From: Flagellimonas sp. CMM7
Lineage (GTDB): Bacteria; Bacteroidota; Bacteroidia; Flavobacteriales; Flavobacteriaceae
DNA: 64,000 bases
Direction: 5' to 3'
Assembly: GCF_021390195.1 (NCBI RefSeq)
Contig: NZ_CP090003.1
Coordinates: forward strand, 3,431,501 to 3,495,500
Part shown: in pieces, positions 53,089 to 61,804 of the stretch
Position numbering within the stretch: position 1 is the first letter of the stretch
Layout: each line of letters opens with the position of its first letter
Made by a program: the position numbers and the translations under genes
Notes under the pieces: model-generated
Databases searched by the model: none
Told to the model about the DNA's origin: nothing
The model's input: only the letters and a program-made list of their open reading frames with translations

Positions 53089-53111
53089 GGGAGAGGACTT
53101 TGTCCTCTCCC
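53089..53111 (+). terminator. Strong hairpin inside the DUF4331-TonB receptor operon
   Basis: GGGAGAGGAC (53089-53098) pairs perfectly with GTCCTCTCCC (53102-53111) around TTT. Only TTAATT follows, so it is a weak terminator. It sits 18 bases after the second DUF4331 gene and 37 before the TPR gene, and could reduce expression of the downstream TPR-receptor pair or shield the upstream mRNA end. Confidence 0.7.
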
Positions 53112-53147
53112 TTAATTAAAACAACAACTACAACAACACATACAAAA

Positions 53148-54422
53148 ATGAAATACATACTATTATTTTTTGCAGCCATTCTTGTCGTTTCTTGTCAACA
53201 AGAATCAAGCTTTAAAACGAACAAAAAAGATTACAATCATTACTTGGCAGTTGAACCGGTAAAAACGACTTCAAAATATTTTGAACTATGGAACTCTAAA
53301 ATAAAGCAGGACAGTCTACAATTATTGAGTTTCGGTAATGTTGCAAGCGAGTACAATCGCTTTTTTCAAAACACAGGAGATATACAATATTTAAAAAAAG
53401 CAGAACAAGCACTTTCAAGAGCTGTGGACATAGCGGCAATTGGCAAAGCAGGATACAGAAGGGCGCTCGCACGCAACTATATTTCCCAGCACAGGTTTAA
53501 AGAAGCTTTGGAATTGGCCAAATCTGCGCTTGATTTGGGAAGTGGACTTAAAGAATCCCAAAGTTTATTGTTTGATATTCACTTGGAATTGGGCAATTAT
53601 AATGAAGCAGAAAAATACCTGGACAGTATTCAAAACATGTCAGACTTCGGGTACTTAATTAGATTGGCAAAATGGAACGATCATAAAGGTGATCTGGATA
53701 CTACAATCCGTTTAATGGAAAAAGCTGCTAACAAAGCAGAATCCTCAAAAAACAGAGGATTGTTAATATGGTCATATACCAATTTGGCAGATTATTATGG
53801 GCATGCTGGACGTATTGATGATTCATATAAAAACTATTTAAAAGCTTTGGGACTGGATAATCAAAATGCATATGCAAAAAAAGGAATTGCTTGGATAGTG
53901 TTCTCCCATGAAAGAAATGGAAAAGAAGCCCTTCGCATTCTGGATGCGGTTTTAGAAATCCATAAATCACCTGATTACTATTTGTTGAAAGCGGAAATTG
54001 CTGAATTCATAGGTGATGAATTACTTAAAACAAAAGCTTATGATAACTACTACACCATGGTGCAGAATAAGGCATATGGCGATATGTACAATAGTTACAA
54101 CATAGATTTTTATTTGAATGAGTTACAGGCCAATGATAAAGCATTGGAATTAGCCAAAATAGAAGTAGAGAATAGGCCAACACCAGAGTCATACGATTTA
54201 TTGGCCTATAGTTTTTTCAAAAAAGGAGAGAAAGAAAAAGCTTTGGAATTGGTTGAAAATCATATTGTTGGTAAAACATTTGAGCCAGCGATTTTGCAAC
54301 ATGCAGCTGAAATTTACAAGGCAAATGGAAACAAAACAAGAGTTGTAGAATTAAAGCAAGTGCTGCTAGGCGCTATCTATGAACTAGGACCAACCAAAGA
54401 AAACCAAATCCTCAACCTATAG
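53148..54422 (+). CDS. TPR-repeat lipoprotein
   Basis: A 424-residue lipoprotein from the preferred start at 53148 (MKYILLFFAAILVVSC, lipobox VVSC); the frame runs back to 53100. It has many tetratricopeptide units: LKKAEQALSRAVDIAAIG, FKEALELAKSALDLGSG, YNEAEKYLDSIQNM, YKNYLKALGLDNQNAYAKKG, and more. It lies between the split DUF4331 pair and the TonB receptor (9-12 bp to the latter), so it probably supports the assembly or function of these outer-membrane partners. Confidence 0.85.
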   Translation: MKYILLFFAAILVVSCQQESSFKTNKKDYNHYLAVEPVKTTSKYFELWNSKIKQDSLQLLSFGNVASEYNRFFQNTGDIQYLKKAEQALSRAVDIAAIGKAGYRRALARNYISQHRFKEALELAKSALDLGSGLKESQSLLFDIHLELGNYNEAEKYLDSIQNMSDFGYLIRLAKWNDHKGDLDTTIRLMEKAANKAESSKNRGLLIWSYTNLADYYGHAGRIDDSYKNYLKALGLDNQNAYAKKGIAWIVFSHERNGKEALRILDAVLEIHKSPDYYLLKAEIAEFIGDELLKTKAYDNYYTMVQNKAYGDMYNSYNIDFYLNELQANDKALELAKIEVENRPTPESYDLLAYSFFKKGEKEKALELVENHIVGKTFEPAILQHAAEIYKANGNKTRVVELKQVLLGAIYELGPTKENQILNL

Positions 54423-54434
54423 ATTGTTTGATTG

Positions 54435-56684
54435 ATGAAAGGCATGAGAATATTAATAAAACAAACACTTCTGATGCAGATTTTTCTGCTATGCACGTTG
54501 CCCGTGTTTTGCCAGACCACTTTTTCTGGAAAGATTGTTGATGATTTGGGCAAACCAATTTCAGAAGCGTATATCATGAACAAAACTGAAAAAACATTTT
54601 GCTATTCCAATGAAAATGGAAAGTTTAAATTGGAAGACACCAAAATTGGTGATTTAGTTGAAGTTGGGGCCTTAGGATTTAAAAAAGAACTGATTCCGGT
54701 TACCAAAGAAGTTTCAAATGATGATCTCATCATTGTTATGAGTGAAGATGCATATCAACTTAAAGAAGTTATCGTGCGTCCTACTCTCAGCATACTAAAC
54801 GAGGTAGTAGATGTAGATTTGGCAATAACTCCAGTTAAATCATCTCAAGAAATACTAAGAAAAGTACCAGGCTTATTTATTGGTCAACATGCAGGCGGAG
54901 GAAAAGCAGAACAGATGTTCCTCAGGGGTTTTGATTTAGATCACGGCACAGATATTAGTATAAATGTGGATGGAATGCCGGTAAACATGGTTTCCCATGC
55001 CCATGGTCAAGGTTATGCGGATTTACATTTTCTAATACCTGAAAGTATTAAAAGTGTAGATTTTGGAAAAGGACCGTATTATGCTGAAAAGGGAAATTTT
55101 AATACTGCTGGTTATGTGGATTTTGAAACCAAAACCATTTTGAATAAGAATGTGGCAGAGATACAACTTGGTAGTTTTGGATTAAAAAGAGGTTTAGGGA
55201 TGATTAACGTTCTGAATACGAATAAGGACAAAGCATATCTTGCTTCTGAAATTATTACTTCTGAAGGGTATTTTGAATCGCCACAAGATTTTGAAAGAAT
55301 TAATCTCTTTGGAAAATACAATCATTTATTTTCAACCGGTAGCAGATTGACAGTAGCTGCAAACCATTTTCAAAGTACTTGGAATGCTTCTGGACAAATT
55401 CCTGAAAGAGCTATTATTAGTGGATTGATAGGTAGATTTGGCAGTATAGATGATACCGAGGGCGGTACAACTTCGCGTACATCTATCAACCTTGGTTTTA
55501 GTAAGGCTTTTGAAAATGATATTGCTCTAAAAATGGCAGCATTTACCAGTAATTATCAATTTCAGTTATTTTCCAATTTCACATTTTTCCTAAATGATCC
55601 AGATAATGGGGATCAAATAAAACAAAAGGAAAATCGTTTTGTCTCAGGTCTAAATCTAAACCTTAGTAAGACTTTTGATTTGGAAAACAAACTACTGACC
55701 ATTACAACTGGAACTGGTCTTAGGAATGACCGTATCAAGGATAACGAACTTTCCCGCACTCTCAACAGAAATACAACCGTTCAAAACGTTCAATTGGGCA
55801 ATGTTACCGAAAGAAACACTTATGCGTTTTTGTCTGGAAAGCTTAAATGGAATCGTTGGTTGTTTGATCTAGGGCTTAGATTGGATGCATTTACATTTGA
55901 ATATTCAGATTTTCTTCAAAATTCATTTACCAGAGAAAAGACAGGGGATATGCTTTTTACTCCCAAAATAAATATGGCTTATACACCGAATAATAAAGTT
56001 CAATTTTACTTGAAATCTGGCGTGGGATTCCATAGTAATGATACGAGGGTGATTTTACAAAACACTGAACAAAAGCTTCCAAAATCTTATGGAGCGGATA
56101 TTGGAACTATATGGAAACCAACAGAAGAAGTATTGTTTAATGTGGCATTATGGACATTGCATTCAGACCAAGAGTTTGTTTATGTAGGTGATGAAGGGAT
56201 AGTGGAACCAAATGGAAAATCTGTTCGTTATGGAGTTGATTTGGGAATACGTTCCCAGATAAACGAACATGTTTTTTTATTTGCTGATGCCACCTACAGC
56301 CATGCGCGAAGCTTGGAAGCCAAAGATGGTATGGACCATATTCCTTTGGCACCTGGTTTTACCTTATCAGGTGGTTTACAATTGTCAAAAATGAAGAATT
56401 TTTCGGGAGGATTGACCTATAGATATCTTGGAAATCGCCCCGCCAATGAAGATTTCTCAATTACAGCAGATGGTTATTTTGTAACCGATATGAGCTTAAA
56501 TTATGCAGTTAACAATAATATCTCGTTAACCTTCGGTATAGAAAATATGTTCAATACAAAATGGAAAGAAGCACAATTTGTAACAAACTCAAGATTGGCT
56601 GGAGAAGAAATCGCTGTAGAGGAAATTCATTTTACCCCTGGAACACCATTCTCGGTTAGGACAGGGCTTAGATATGTTTTTTAG
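54435..56684 (+). CDS. TonB-dependent receptor of the DUF4331 locus
   Basis: A 749-residue outer-membrane receptor (start ATG 54435; a TTG lies one codon before). Signal peptide ends near VFCQ; CarboxypepD_reg-like domain at about 28-105 (FSGKIVDDLGKPISEAYIMN); plug at about 118-230 with SQEILRKVPGLFIGQHAGGG, MFLRGFDLDHGTDISINVDG and the His-rich NMVSHAHGQGYADLHF; barrel to the end FSVRTGLRYVF. The SHAHGQGYADLH box marks a recurring group of receptors whose ligand is, to my knowledge, not assigned; the histidines suggest a metal or metal complex. Confidence 0.9.
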   Translation: MKGMRILIKQTLLMQIFLLCTLPVFCQTTFSGKIVDDLGKPISEAYIMNKTEKTFCYSNENGKFKLEDTKIGDLVEVGALGFKKELIPVTKEVSNDDLIIVMSEDAYQLKEVIVRPTLSILNEVVDVDLAITPVKSSQEILRKVPGLFIGQHAGGGKAEQMFLRGFDLDHGTDISINVDGMPVNMVSHAHGQGYADLHFLIPESIKSVDFGKGPYYAEKGNFNTAGYVDFETKTILNKNVAEIQLGSFGLKRGLGMINVLNTNKDKAYLASEIITSEGYFESPQDFERINLFGKYNHLFSTGSRLTVAANHFQSTWNASGQIPERAIISGLIGRFGSIDDTEGGTTSRTSINLGFSKAFENDIALKMAAFTSNYQFQLFSNFTFFLNDPDNGDQIKQKENRFVSGLNLNLSKTFDLENKLLTITTGTGLRNDRIKDNELSRTLNRNTTVQNVQLGNVTERNTYAFLSGKLKWNRWLFDLGLRLDAFTFEYSDFLQNSFTREKTGDMLFTPKINMAYTPNNKVQFYLKSGVGFHSNDTRVILQNTEQKLPKSYGADIGTIWKPTEEVLFNVALWTLHSDQEFVYVGDEGIVEPNGKSVRYGVDLGIRSQINEHVFLFADATYSHARSLEAKDGMDHIPLAPGFTLSGGLQLSKMKNFSGGLTYRYLGNRPANEDFSITADGYFVTDMSLNYAVNNNISLTFGIENMFNTKWKEAQFVTNSRLAGEEIAVEEIHFTPGTPFSVRTGLRYVF

Positions 56685-56762
56685 GGGTAGGATAAATTGG
56701 GTTTTATAGTTCCACAACAAATTGTAAAGATTGTTGTTTGGTTGTATGTTGTTTTCAGATAT

Positions 56763-56781
56763 GCCATGGTTTTGCCATGGC
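56763..56781. terminator. Bidirectional hairpin between convergent genes
   Basis: GCCATGG (56763-56769) pairs perfectly with CCATGGC (56775-56781) around TTTTG, between the TonB receptor and MscS stops. T tracts are weak on both sides. Confidence 0.6.
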
Positions 56782-56789
56782 GTATTTAT

Positions 56790-57326
56790 TCAATTTTGAG
56801 TTGTATCCACCACTTCATCAGGCTGAAGAATTTCAATACCCTTTTGGATTACTAAATTGGTTGGAATTGAAATTTTTCTTCCATCATCCGTTCGCATAAA
56901 AAGGTAAAAGCCGCTGATATCCTCTACTTTTCCTGTCCAATCAAAATCTTTGTCCATTACACGAACCCTATCTCCCAATCGTAAGGGGTGACTAAAAAAC
57001 AAAATAACACTTGCGGTCAAATTTGAAAGTATGGACCATTGGGCAACAAAACCAATGCCCACTACGGCAAGAGTAGAGGAAATAAAAACCGAGAACTCTT
57101 GCAAGTTCACTCCCCAAATTAAAGTAATGACCACAATGGCCAACCCATAGAAAAACAAATTGCTCAAATAGAAAATTATCTTTCTATTGTTCATGTTTAT
57201 GGCGCTGGTTTTACCAAATCTCCGTATTGCCCTTTTGCTCAAAGAATTCAATACTAAAACGATAATCAATAGGATAACGGTAATCAGTATTTGAGTCTTG
57301 TAAGATGTTAAATCCTGCATGGTCAT
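56790..57326 (-). CDS. Small-conductance mechanosensitive channel-like protein (MscS family)
   Basis: A 178-residue inner-membrane protein, shorter than E. coli MscS (286) because the C-terminal vestibule is reduced. Three hydrophobic segments are seen (residues 10-30, 48-68, 75-95), followed by the pore-lining and beta-domain pattern VVGIGFVAQWSILSNLTASV, FFSHPLRLGDRVRV and ISIPTNLV. It probably releases solutes under hypo-osmotic shock or modulates membrane tension. It is alone, divergent from ompW. Confidence 0.9.
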   Translation of the reverse strand: MTMQDLTSYKTQILITVILLIIVLVLNSLSKRAIRRFGKTSAINMNNRKIIFYLSNLFFYGLAIVVITLIWGVNLQEFSVFISSTLAVVGIGFVAQWSILSNLTASVILFFSHPLRLGDRVRVMDKDFDWTGKVEDISGFYLFMRTDDGRKISIPTNLVIQKGIEILQPDEVVDTTQN

Positions 57327-57426
57327 TTCATAATTATGGATATTGCAAATTACCCATTTATATTTTCTTCTCTAAAAGTTTTCAAAATTACGACCGTCCC
57401 AAAAAAAACCTGGAATACAATTTTTT

Positions 57427-57449
57427 GAACAATGATAAAGATCATGTTC
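57427..57449 (+). promoter_or_regulatory. CRP/FNR-like palindrome upstream of ompW
   Basis: ATGAT-AAAG-ATCAT (57432-57445) is a perfect dyad of the CRP/FNR type (TTGAT-N4-ATCAA), and the wider arms GAACA and TGTTC (57427-57449) extend it with one extra base. Its centre (57438.5) is about 40-41 bases before the transcription start predicted from the -7 box at 57468, the position of a class II activator site. Confidence 0.6.
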
Positions 57450-57467
57450 TCTGAAGGTTTGGTGGAC

Positions 57468-57475
57468 TAGTTTTG
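57468..57475 (+). promoter_or_regulatory. Predicted -7 box of the ompW promoter
   Basis: TAGTTTTG matches TAnnTTTG, 24 bases before the ompW ATG. No good -33 TTTG lies at the right spacing, as expected when an activator helps polymerase. Confidence 0.5.
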
Positions 57476-57498
57476 ACCAAATTTAAAAACACAGAACA

Positions 57499-58149
57499 AT
57501 GAAAAAAATAGGAATTTCTTTAATGGTAGTACTATTAAGTTCTATGAACTTTGCAATAGCACAGGACCAAGCAACAAATGACAACGGTAGTAAATGGCAA
57601 TTTAGGTTACGGGGAATTGTTGTAACACCTGATGAAAGTGCAGATATTGCAGGTATAGGTGGTGATGCATCCATATCTACTGCTTTTGTGCCAGAGCTTG
57701 ATATTTCTTATTTCTTTAATGAAAATTGGTCAGTGGAATTGATTTTAGCCACAACTAAACATGATGTTGAAGCTGTTGGAACTGCGGCGGGTGATATAGA
57801 TTTAGGTCATGTATGGTTGCTTCCCCCAACTTTAACAGGGCAATACCATTTTACAGGTGGGGATTTTGTACCCTATTTAGGTGCGGGATTAAACCTAACC
57901 TTGTTTTATGGGGTTGATGAAGGTCCAGTAGCAGATGATGTAGATTATGACACTTCTATTGGTTACGCGTTACAGGGTGGTTTTGATTATATGCTCAATG
58001 ATAAATGGTTTTTGAATGTTGATGTTAAAAAACTCTTTTTAAGCACAGACGCAACTATAAATGCAACTACCGCGCTTGGTGCAACAGTAGATGCTGACGT
58101 TGACATCAACCCATGGATTATTGGATTTGGAGTAGGAGTGAAATTATAG
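57499..58149 (+). CDS. OmpW-family outer-membrane protein
   Basis: A 216-residue outer-membrane barrel with signal peptide (MKKIGISLMVVLLSSMNFAIAQ). The OmpW pattern is clear: WQFRLRGIVVTPDESADIAG, PELDISYFFNENWSVELILA, LLPPTLTGQYHFTGGDFVPY, LGAGLNLTLFYG and the ending IIGFGVGVKL. OmpW is an eight-strand barrel that may move small hydrophobic molecules; in E. coli its expression responds to oxygen through FNR. The CRP/FNR-like palindrome in front of this gene fits a similar control. It is monocistronic with a strong terminator. Confidence 0.93.
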   Translation: MKKIGISLMVVLLSSMNFAIAQDQATNDNGSKWQFRLRGIVVTPDESADIAGIGGDASISTAFVPELDISYFFNENWSVELILATTKHDVEAVGTAAGDIDLGHVWLLPPTLTGQYHFTGGDFVPYLGAGLNLTLFYGVDEGPVADDVDYDTSIGYALQGGFDYMLNDKWFLNVDVKKLFLSTDATINATTALGATVDADVDINPWIIGFGVGVKL

Positions 58150-58176
58150 ATTTAGATTTTCGGTTTAGTAATTAAA

Positions 58177-58203
58177 AAACGGCTTGGGTTAACCAAGCCG
58201 TTT
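58177..58203. terminator. Bidirectional terminator between ompW and the YCII gene
   Basis: AAACGGCTTGG (58177-58187) pairs perfectly with CCAAGCCGTTT (58193-58203) around GTTAA, with A/T tracts on both sides. Confidence 0.92.
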
Positions 58204-58218
58204 GCATTTTGCTCACTT

Positions 58219-58575
58219 TTAGTTAATGCCTTCTACGCGTTTTATCGGTCTTACCTCCATACGCCAAATACCTTCTTCAAACCTAGGGTCTTGTTTGGCA
58301 ATTGCTATTGCTTCATCTAAGTCTTTCGCCAATAAGTGGTAATATCCAGAAATTATCTCTTTGGTTTCATTGTATGGCCCATCAACAATTTGACCATTTT
58401 TGTAAGACAACATGGTCCCTTCCATTTCCAAAGGCTGCGCAGATTTCATTCTGCCTTCTTCTGTAAGTCTTTTCAGATACCCTCCAATTTTCTCAATGTG
58501 CTGTTGCATTTGTTCTGGCGATAAACTCGCTTTTGGCTCTTCCTCACTTCTGATAAGTAATAGAAATTCTCTCAT
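58219..58575 (-). CDS. YCII-related (DGPF-motif) protein
   Basis: A 118-residue protein of the YCII/DGPF family. It starts MREFLLLIRSEEE and contains the signature VDGPYNETKEIISGYYHLLA (DGPY near residue 63), then AIAIAKQDPRF. The family has a ferredoxin-like fold with a His/Asp site of unknown reaction. It follows the ECF sigma gene by 29 bp. Linkage of DGPF proteins with sigma factors of the ECF42 group is established, so this protein is probably a functional partner or a target of the sigma factor. Confidence 0.9.
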   Translation of the reverse strand: MREFLLLIRSEEEPKASLSPEQMQQHIEKIGGYLKRLTEEGRMKSAQPLEMEGTMLSYKNGQIVDGPYNETKEIISGYYHLLAKDLDEAIAIAKQDPRFEEGIWRMEVRPIKRVEGIN

Positions 58576-58604
58576 AATACGTTGTTTTAAATTAAGATTT
58601 GTCC

Positions 58605-59885
58605 CTAAGACAATTGAGATGGAGGAATAAGGACAAGGGTATTGATTTTTTTTTGTAAAAGTTCCTTGTCCCTTTCATTACTTGCCAAGTGCAAAGCTTG
58701 CTTATAGCACGTTTGCGCTTTTTTAAGCTGAGAACTTTTTTTATACAATTCTGCCATTGTGAAATGATAGAGATAATAATTGGCAATGTCTGACCTAGCT
58801 TCCAGTTGAAACAACTCATCAATTGCTTTTTCATCTCCTTCAACTTCTGAAAAAGCAACAATTCTGTTTAGGTGTACAATGGGAGAATCTTCCAGTAGTA
58901 ATAATTGATCATAGAGAGACAGTATTTGGGGCCAGTTAGTTTTTTCATAGGAAGATGAAATACAATGATTTGCAGAGATTGTTGCCAAAATACTGTACTT
59001 GTTTATTGTATCCCCTTGGATAATTCTATCCAAATATTGAGTACCTGTCTGGATTAGTTGAGCATCCCACTTTGAACGGTCTTGTTCTTTTAAATCAATG
59101 ATTTCACCATCTTCAGAAATGCGGGAATTAAACCTAGATATGTTGAAGTACATTAATGCTAAAAGAGCATAACATTCTGTTTTGTTTGTAATGTTGGTGC
59201 TTTCCGTTAATAATTTTACTAGACGGATAGCTTCTAAACAGAGGTCAAAACGGATAACGTTGTTTTTATGGGAGGGAAAGTAACCTTCGGTAAAAATTAG
59301 ATAGATAGTCTTAAGTACCGAATCCAAGCGTTCTTCAACAACATTTTTTGAATTAAGATCAATGGAAATAGTACGCATTTGTTTTCTTCCGCGCACTAAT
59401 CGTTTACTTATGGTCTGTTCATTGGAAAAGAATGCAGTTGCTATTTCAGCAATACTAAATCCTGATAAAATCTTTAAAATGAGTGCAATTTGGGAGTTTT
59501 CCGAAATTGAAGGATGACAGCAAGAAAACATCATTTTTAACTGACTGTCTTCTATAATCTCCTCAGAAAAAGAAAATGTTTCGTCCAGTCCTGATCTTTG
59601 AATAGTATTGGCGTACTCACGTTGGTACTTTTTACGTTTAAGAATGTTTAAAGTAATGTTCTTTGCGGTGGTGTATAGCCAAGCTTTAGGGTTTTCAGGA
59701 ATACCACGCATTTCCCAATGTTCTGTTGCCTTCAACAAAGCTTCTTGTACAATGTCTTCAGCTGTTTCAACATTCTCTGATCCTAGATAACCCGTTATGA
59801 CAGCAACAAGTTTACCATACTCATTCCTAAAAAAATGTGTGGTTAACTCATGGCTCTGGGTTAAACTGGAATTGCTCATTTTCAA
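58605..59885 (-). CDS. ECF42-type RNA polymerase sigma factor with C-terminal TPR-like domain
   Basis: A 426-residue sigma factor. The sigma2 region covers about 10-80 (ENVETAEDIVQEALLKATEH, PKAWLYTTAKN), sigma4 about 110-170 (FSIAEIATAFFSNEQTISKR). Unlike normal ECF proteins (about 180 residues), a helical domain of some 250 residues follows, with late TPR-like repeats (FTMAELYKKSSQLKKAQTCYKQALHLA). This plan and the adjacent DGPF gene place it in the ECF42 group, which has no classic anti-sigma factor; the C-terminal domain is thought to control activity. Confidence 0.92.
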   Translation of the reverse strand: MKMSNSSLTQSHELTTHFFRNEYGKLVAVITGYLGSENVETAEDIVQEALLKATEHWEMRGIPENPKAWLYTTAKNITLNILKRKKYQREYANTIQRSGLDETFSFSEEIIEDSQLKMMFSCCHPSISENSQIALILKILSGFSIAEIATAFFSNEQTISKRLVRGRKQMRTISIDLNSKNVVEERLDSVLKTIYLIFTEGYFPSHKNNVIRFDLCLEAIRLVKLLTESTNITNKTECYALLALMYFNISRFNSRISEDGEIIDLKEQDRSKWDAQLIQTGTQYLDRIIQGDTINKYSILATISANHCISSSYEKTNWPQILSLYDQLLLLEDSPIVHLNRIVAFSEVEGDEKAIDELFQLEARSDIANYYLYHFTMAELYKKSSQLKKAQTCYKQALHLASNERDKELLQKKINTLVLIPPSQLS

Positions 59886-59917
59886 ATTAGCATTAAAGGC
59901 ATGTTTATCCTGCTAAT

Positions 59918-60922
59918 TTACTTTAGTTTTAGTCTAAACCCATAAACTTGAAGATTTCCTTGTTTAAAATCCAACTTTTCTGATTTCTTAAACCCAAGTT
60001 TTTCATACATACCCCAAGCAATTTTCATAAACTCGGTAGTATGAATGATAACCTGTTTATGCCCTTTCTTTTTGGCATTTTCAATACAAGTTTTGCTTAA
60101 CGCTTTTCCCACTCCCAATCCCCGTGCGGAATTGCTGACTGCAAGCAGCCTAAAACCAGATGCATTTTTTTCTAAAGGGGCACTACCTCCAGAACCATAA
60201 TATTGCATGTCACTGAAGTAAAGAACACCACCCAAGATTTCTCCAATTGGCGATGTTGCAATCAAAAGCTCCGAAGCGGGTTTTCTTGTGAAGTCTCCTA
60301 TGTTGGCTAAAGTATTGTAATACTGTGGTTGCTCATTTGCTTTGGGAAATCCCTCTAATTCAGAGTAGACCTTAACCATTAATTTTCCTATTTCTTTAAA
60401 TTCTGATGGCTTTGCATTCCTAATTGTAAATGCTTTATGTGATTTTTTGGGAGCAAACCGTCTGTTGTAACGTTCTTTAAAACTCTGCTTTTGTAATTCT
60501 TGCTCTAATTGGGTCAGTTTTTCCAGAAAATCATCGTTTACCACCTCTTTCAACACTTCTTGAATCCTATGCCATTCCAATTCAAAAATAGGCAGTGATT
60601 CTTGCCCTTTTATGGAAAGCTGAATAAGGGTTTTTCTACCATCCTGTTCATCCTTAAAAGTGTCCAAGTAACCTTGGTTTTTCATTTTACGGGTCACTTT
60701 TATCATTGCAGGGTGTGAAAACCCCAAAGCATTGGCTATTTCTGTTACGGTAAGTCTTCCCTTTTGTTTTAAAAGCAAAAAGATAACATGCCAATTAGGT
60801 TCAATTTTTAAATTTAAAGTAGAGTAGTGGTCTATGGTACTGGAGACTATCTTTTCATTCAATCGTTTTATGCGAGCGGTAAAACCTAAATGTTGCAACT
60901 CTGGCAGAAAATCTTGATTCAT
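59918..60922 (-). CDS. MarR-type HTH regulator fused to a GNAT acetyltransferase
   Basis: A 334-residue fusion. Residues 1-150 are a MarR-type winged helix (FLLLKQKGRLTVTEIANALG, SHPAMIKVTRKMKNQGYLDT, then DEQDGRKTLIQLS as the wing). Residues 170-334 are a GNAT domain with the acetyl-CoA loop SNSARGLGVGKALSKTCIEN and MYEKLGFKKSEKL. Such fusions are known in many bacteria; the acetyl acceptor is usually unknown. A perfect 24-bp palindrome begins 5 bases upstream of its ATG, so it very probably represses itself. Confidence 0.92.
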   Translation of the reverse strand: MNQDFLPELQHLGFTARIKRLNEKIVSSTIDHYSTLNLKIEPNWHVIFLLLKQKGRLTVTEIANALGFSHPAMIKVTRKMKNQGYLDTFKDEQDGRKTLIQLSIKGQESLPIFELEWHRIQEVLKEVVNDDFLEKLTQLEQELQKQSFKERYNRRFAPKKSHKAFTIRNAKPSEFKEIGKLMVKVYSELEGFPKANEQPQYYNTLANIGDFTRKPASELLIATSPIGEILGGVLYFSDMQYYGSGGSAPLEKNASGFRLLAVSNSARGLGVGKALSKTCIENAKKKGHKQVIIHTTEFMKIAWGMYEKLGFKKSEKLDFKQGNLQVYGFRLKLK

Positions 60923-60926
60923 CGTA

Positions 60927-60950
60927 ATTTACGTAACTAGTTACGTAAAT
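60927..60950. promoter_or_regulatory. Perfect 24-bp palindrome, likely MarR operator
   Basis: ATTTACGTAACT (60927-60938) is followed by its exact reverse complement to 60950. A MarR dimer binds sites of this size and symmetry. The palindrome touches the start region of the MarR-GNAT gene, so binding would block transcription or early elongation. Confidence 0.85.
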
Positions 60951-61009
60951 ATAGTTGAAAATCTACAATCTGTTTTTATATTTTATCAATTTGTTAAGAA
61001 AGAAAGGTG

Positions 61010-61804
61010 TTAGGGGCCAACGGCTCCCAGTGTATACAATTGCTTTAGGTTAGGTGTATCACTGCCTCCTTCTGGTTCTAATGTAATGCCAAAAGCTTCA
61101 GTGTTGTTGGGATTGGAAAGTGTAAACAACTTGTTGTTATCTGCTACAAAATCTTCCAGAAGACCAATACTGGTAGGAGTCAATGGATCTAATTTTAAAG
61201 ACCAGACTTGATATGCATAACCATCTGGAGGCTCGGGTAGACCTTGAGCATCGATAATGACATTTTCTTCTGCTTTGTTCCAATAGGCCTTGGCGTAAGA
61301 CCTTGGTGACACTGTCTGCCCCCCTAAATCTATTACAGTAACATTTTTATCACGTAATGCTTGAAGTAATGTTTCTTGATTGGTTACTTCATTACGGACT
61401 CCTGAAAGGATTTCTTCTAAACTTTGCTTTTCTTGATTGGTTACCTCTATTTCCGATTTCAGATTGTTGTTTTCCAGGTACATCCATAACAGTCCTACTG
61501 CCAATAACAGGGAAGCGGCCCATCCTAGATAACTGCTCCATGGAGTTTTCTTTTCTGAAGCAGTTGGTAAAAATGGAATTACATCATCTAATTCGGATTT
61601 TAACTTCTTAAAACCATCTACAGGCAATTCTGGAGAAGCTGTTTTGGTCAGGTGCAAGATTGCAGCTTCAATGGCCTCAATTTCTTTTTGAATTTCGGGA
61701 TATTGTATGGCATAGTGCTGCACCTCTAAATTTTCTTCTGGGCTAAGTGCTCCAGCAATGTAGAGTTCTAAAATTCCGGATGCTATGTACTTTTCAATAT
61801 CCAT
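61010..61804 (-). CDS. Anti-sigma factor, RskA-like
   Basis: A 264-residue single-span membrane protein. The cytoplasmic N-terminus (MDIEKYIASGILELYIAGAL) has the anti-sigma domain of the RskA type; a membrane helix is at about 97-114 (LGWAASLLLAVGLLWMY), then a coiled-coil stretch (about 115-150), and a periplasmic domain with the RskA marks WNKAEENVIIDAQGLPEPPD, YQVWSLKL and TLEPEGGSDTP. It should hold the sigma factor encoded just before it (stop TAA directly followed by this ATG) until a periplasmic signal releases it. Confidence 0.92.
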   Translation of the reverse strand: MDIEKYIASGILELYIAGALSPEENLEVQHYAIQYPEIQKEIEAIEAAILHLTKTASPELPVDGFKKLKSELDDVIPFLPTASEKKTPWSSYLGWAASLLLAVGLLWMYLENNNLKSEIEVTNQEKQSLEEILSGVRNEVTNQETLLQALRDKNVTVIDLGGQTVSPRSYAKAYWNKAEENVIIDAQGLPEPPDGYAYQVWSLKLDPLTPTSIGLLEDFVADNNKLFTLSNPNNTEAFGITLEPEGGSDTPNLKQLYTLGAVGP

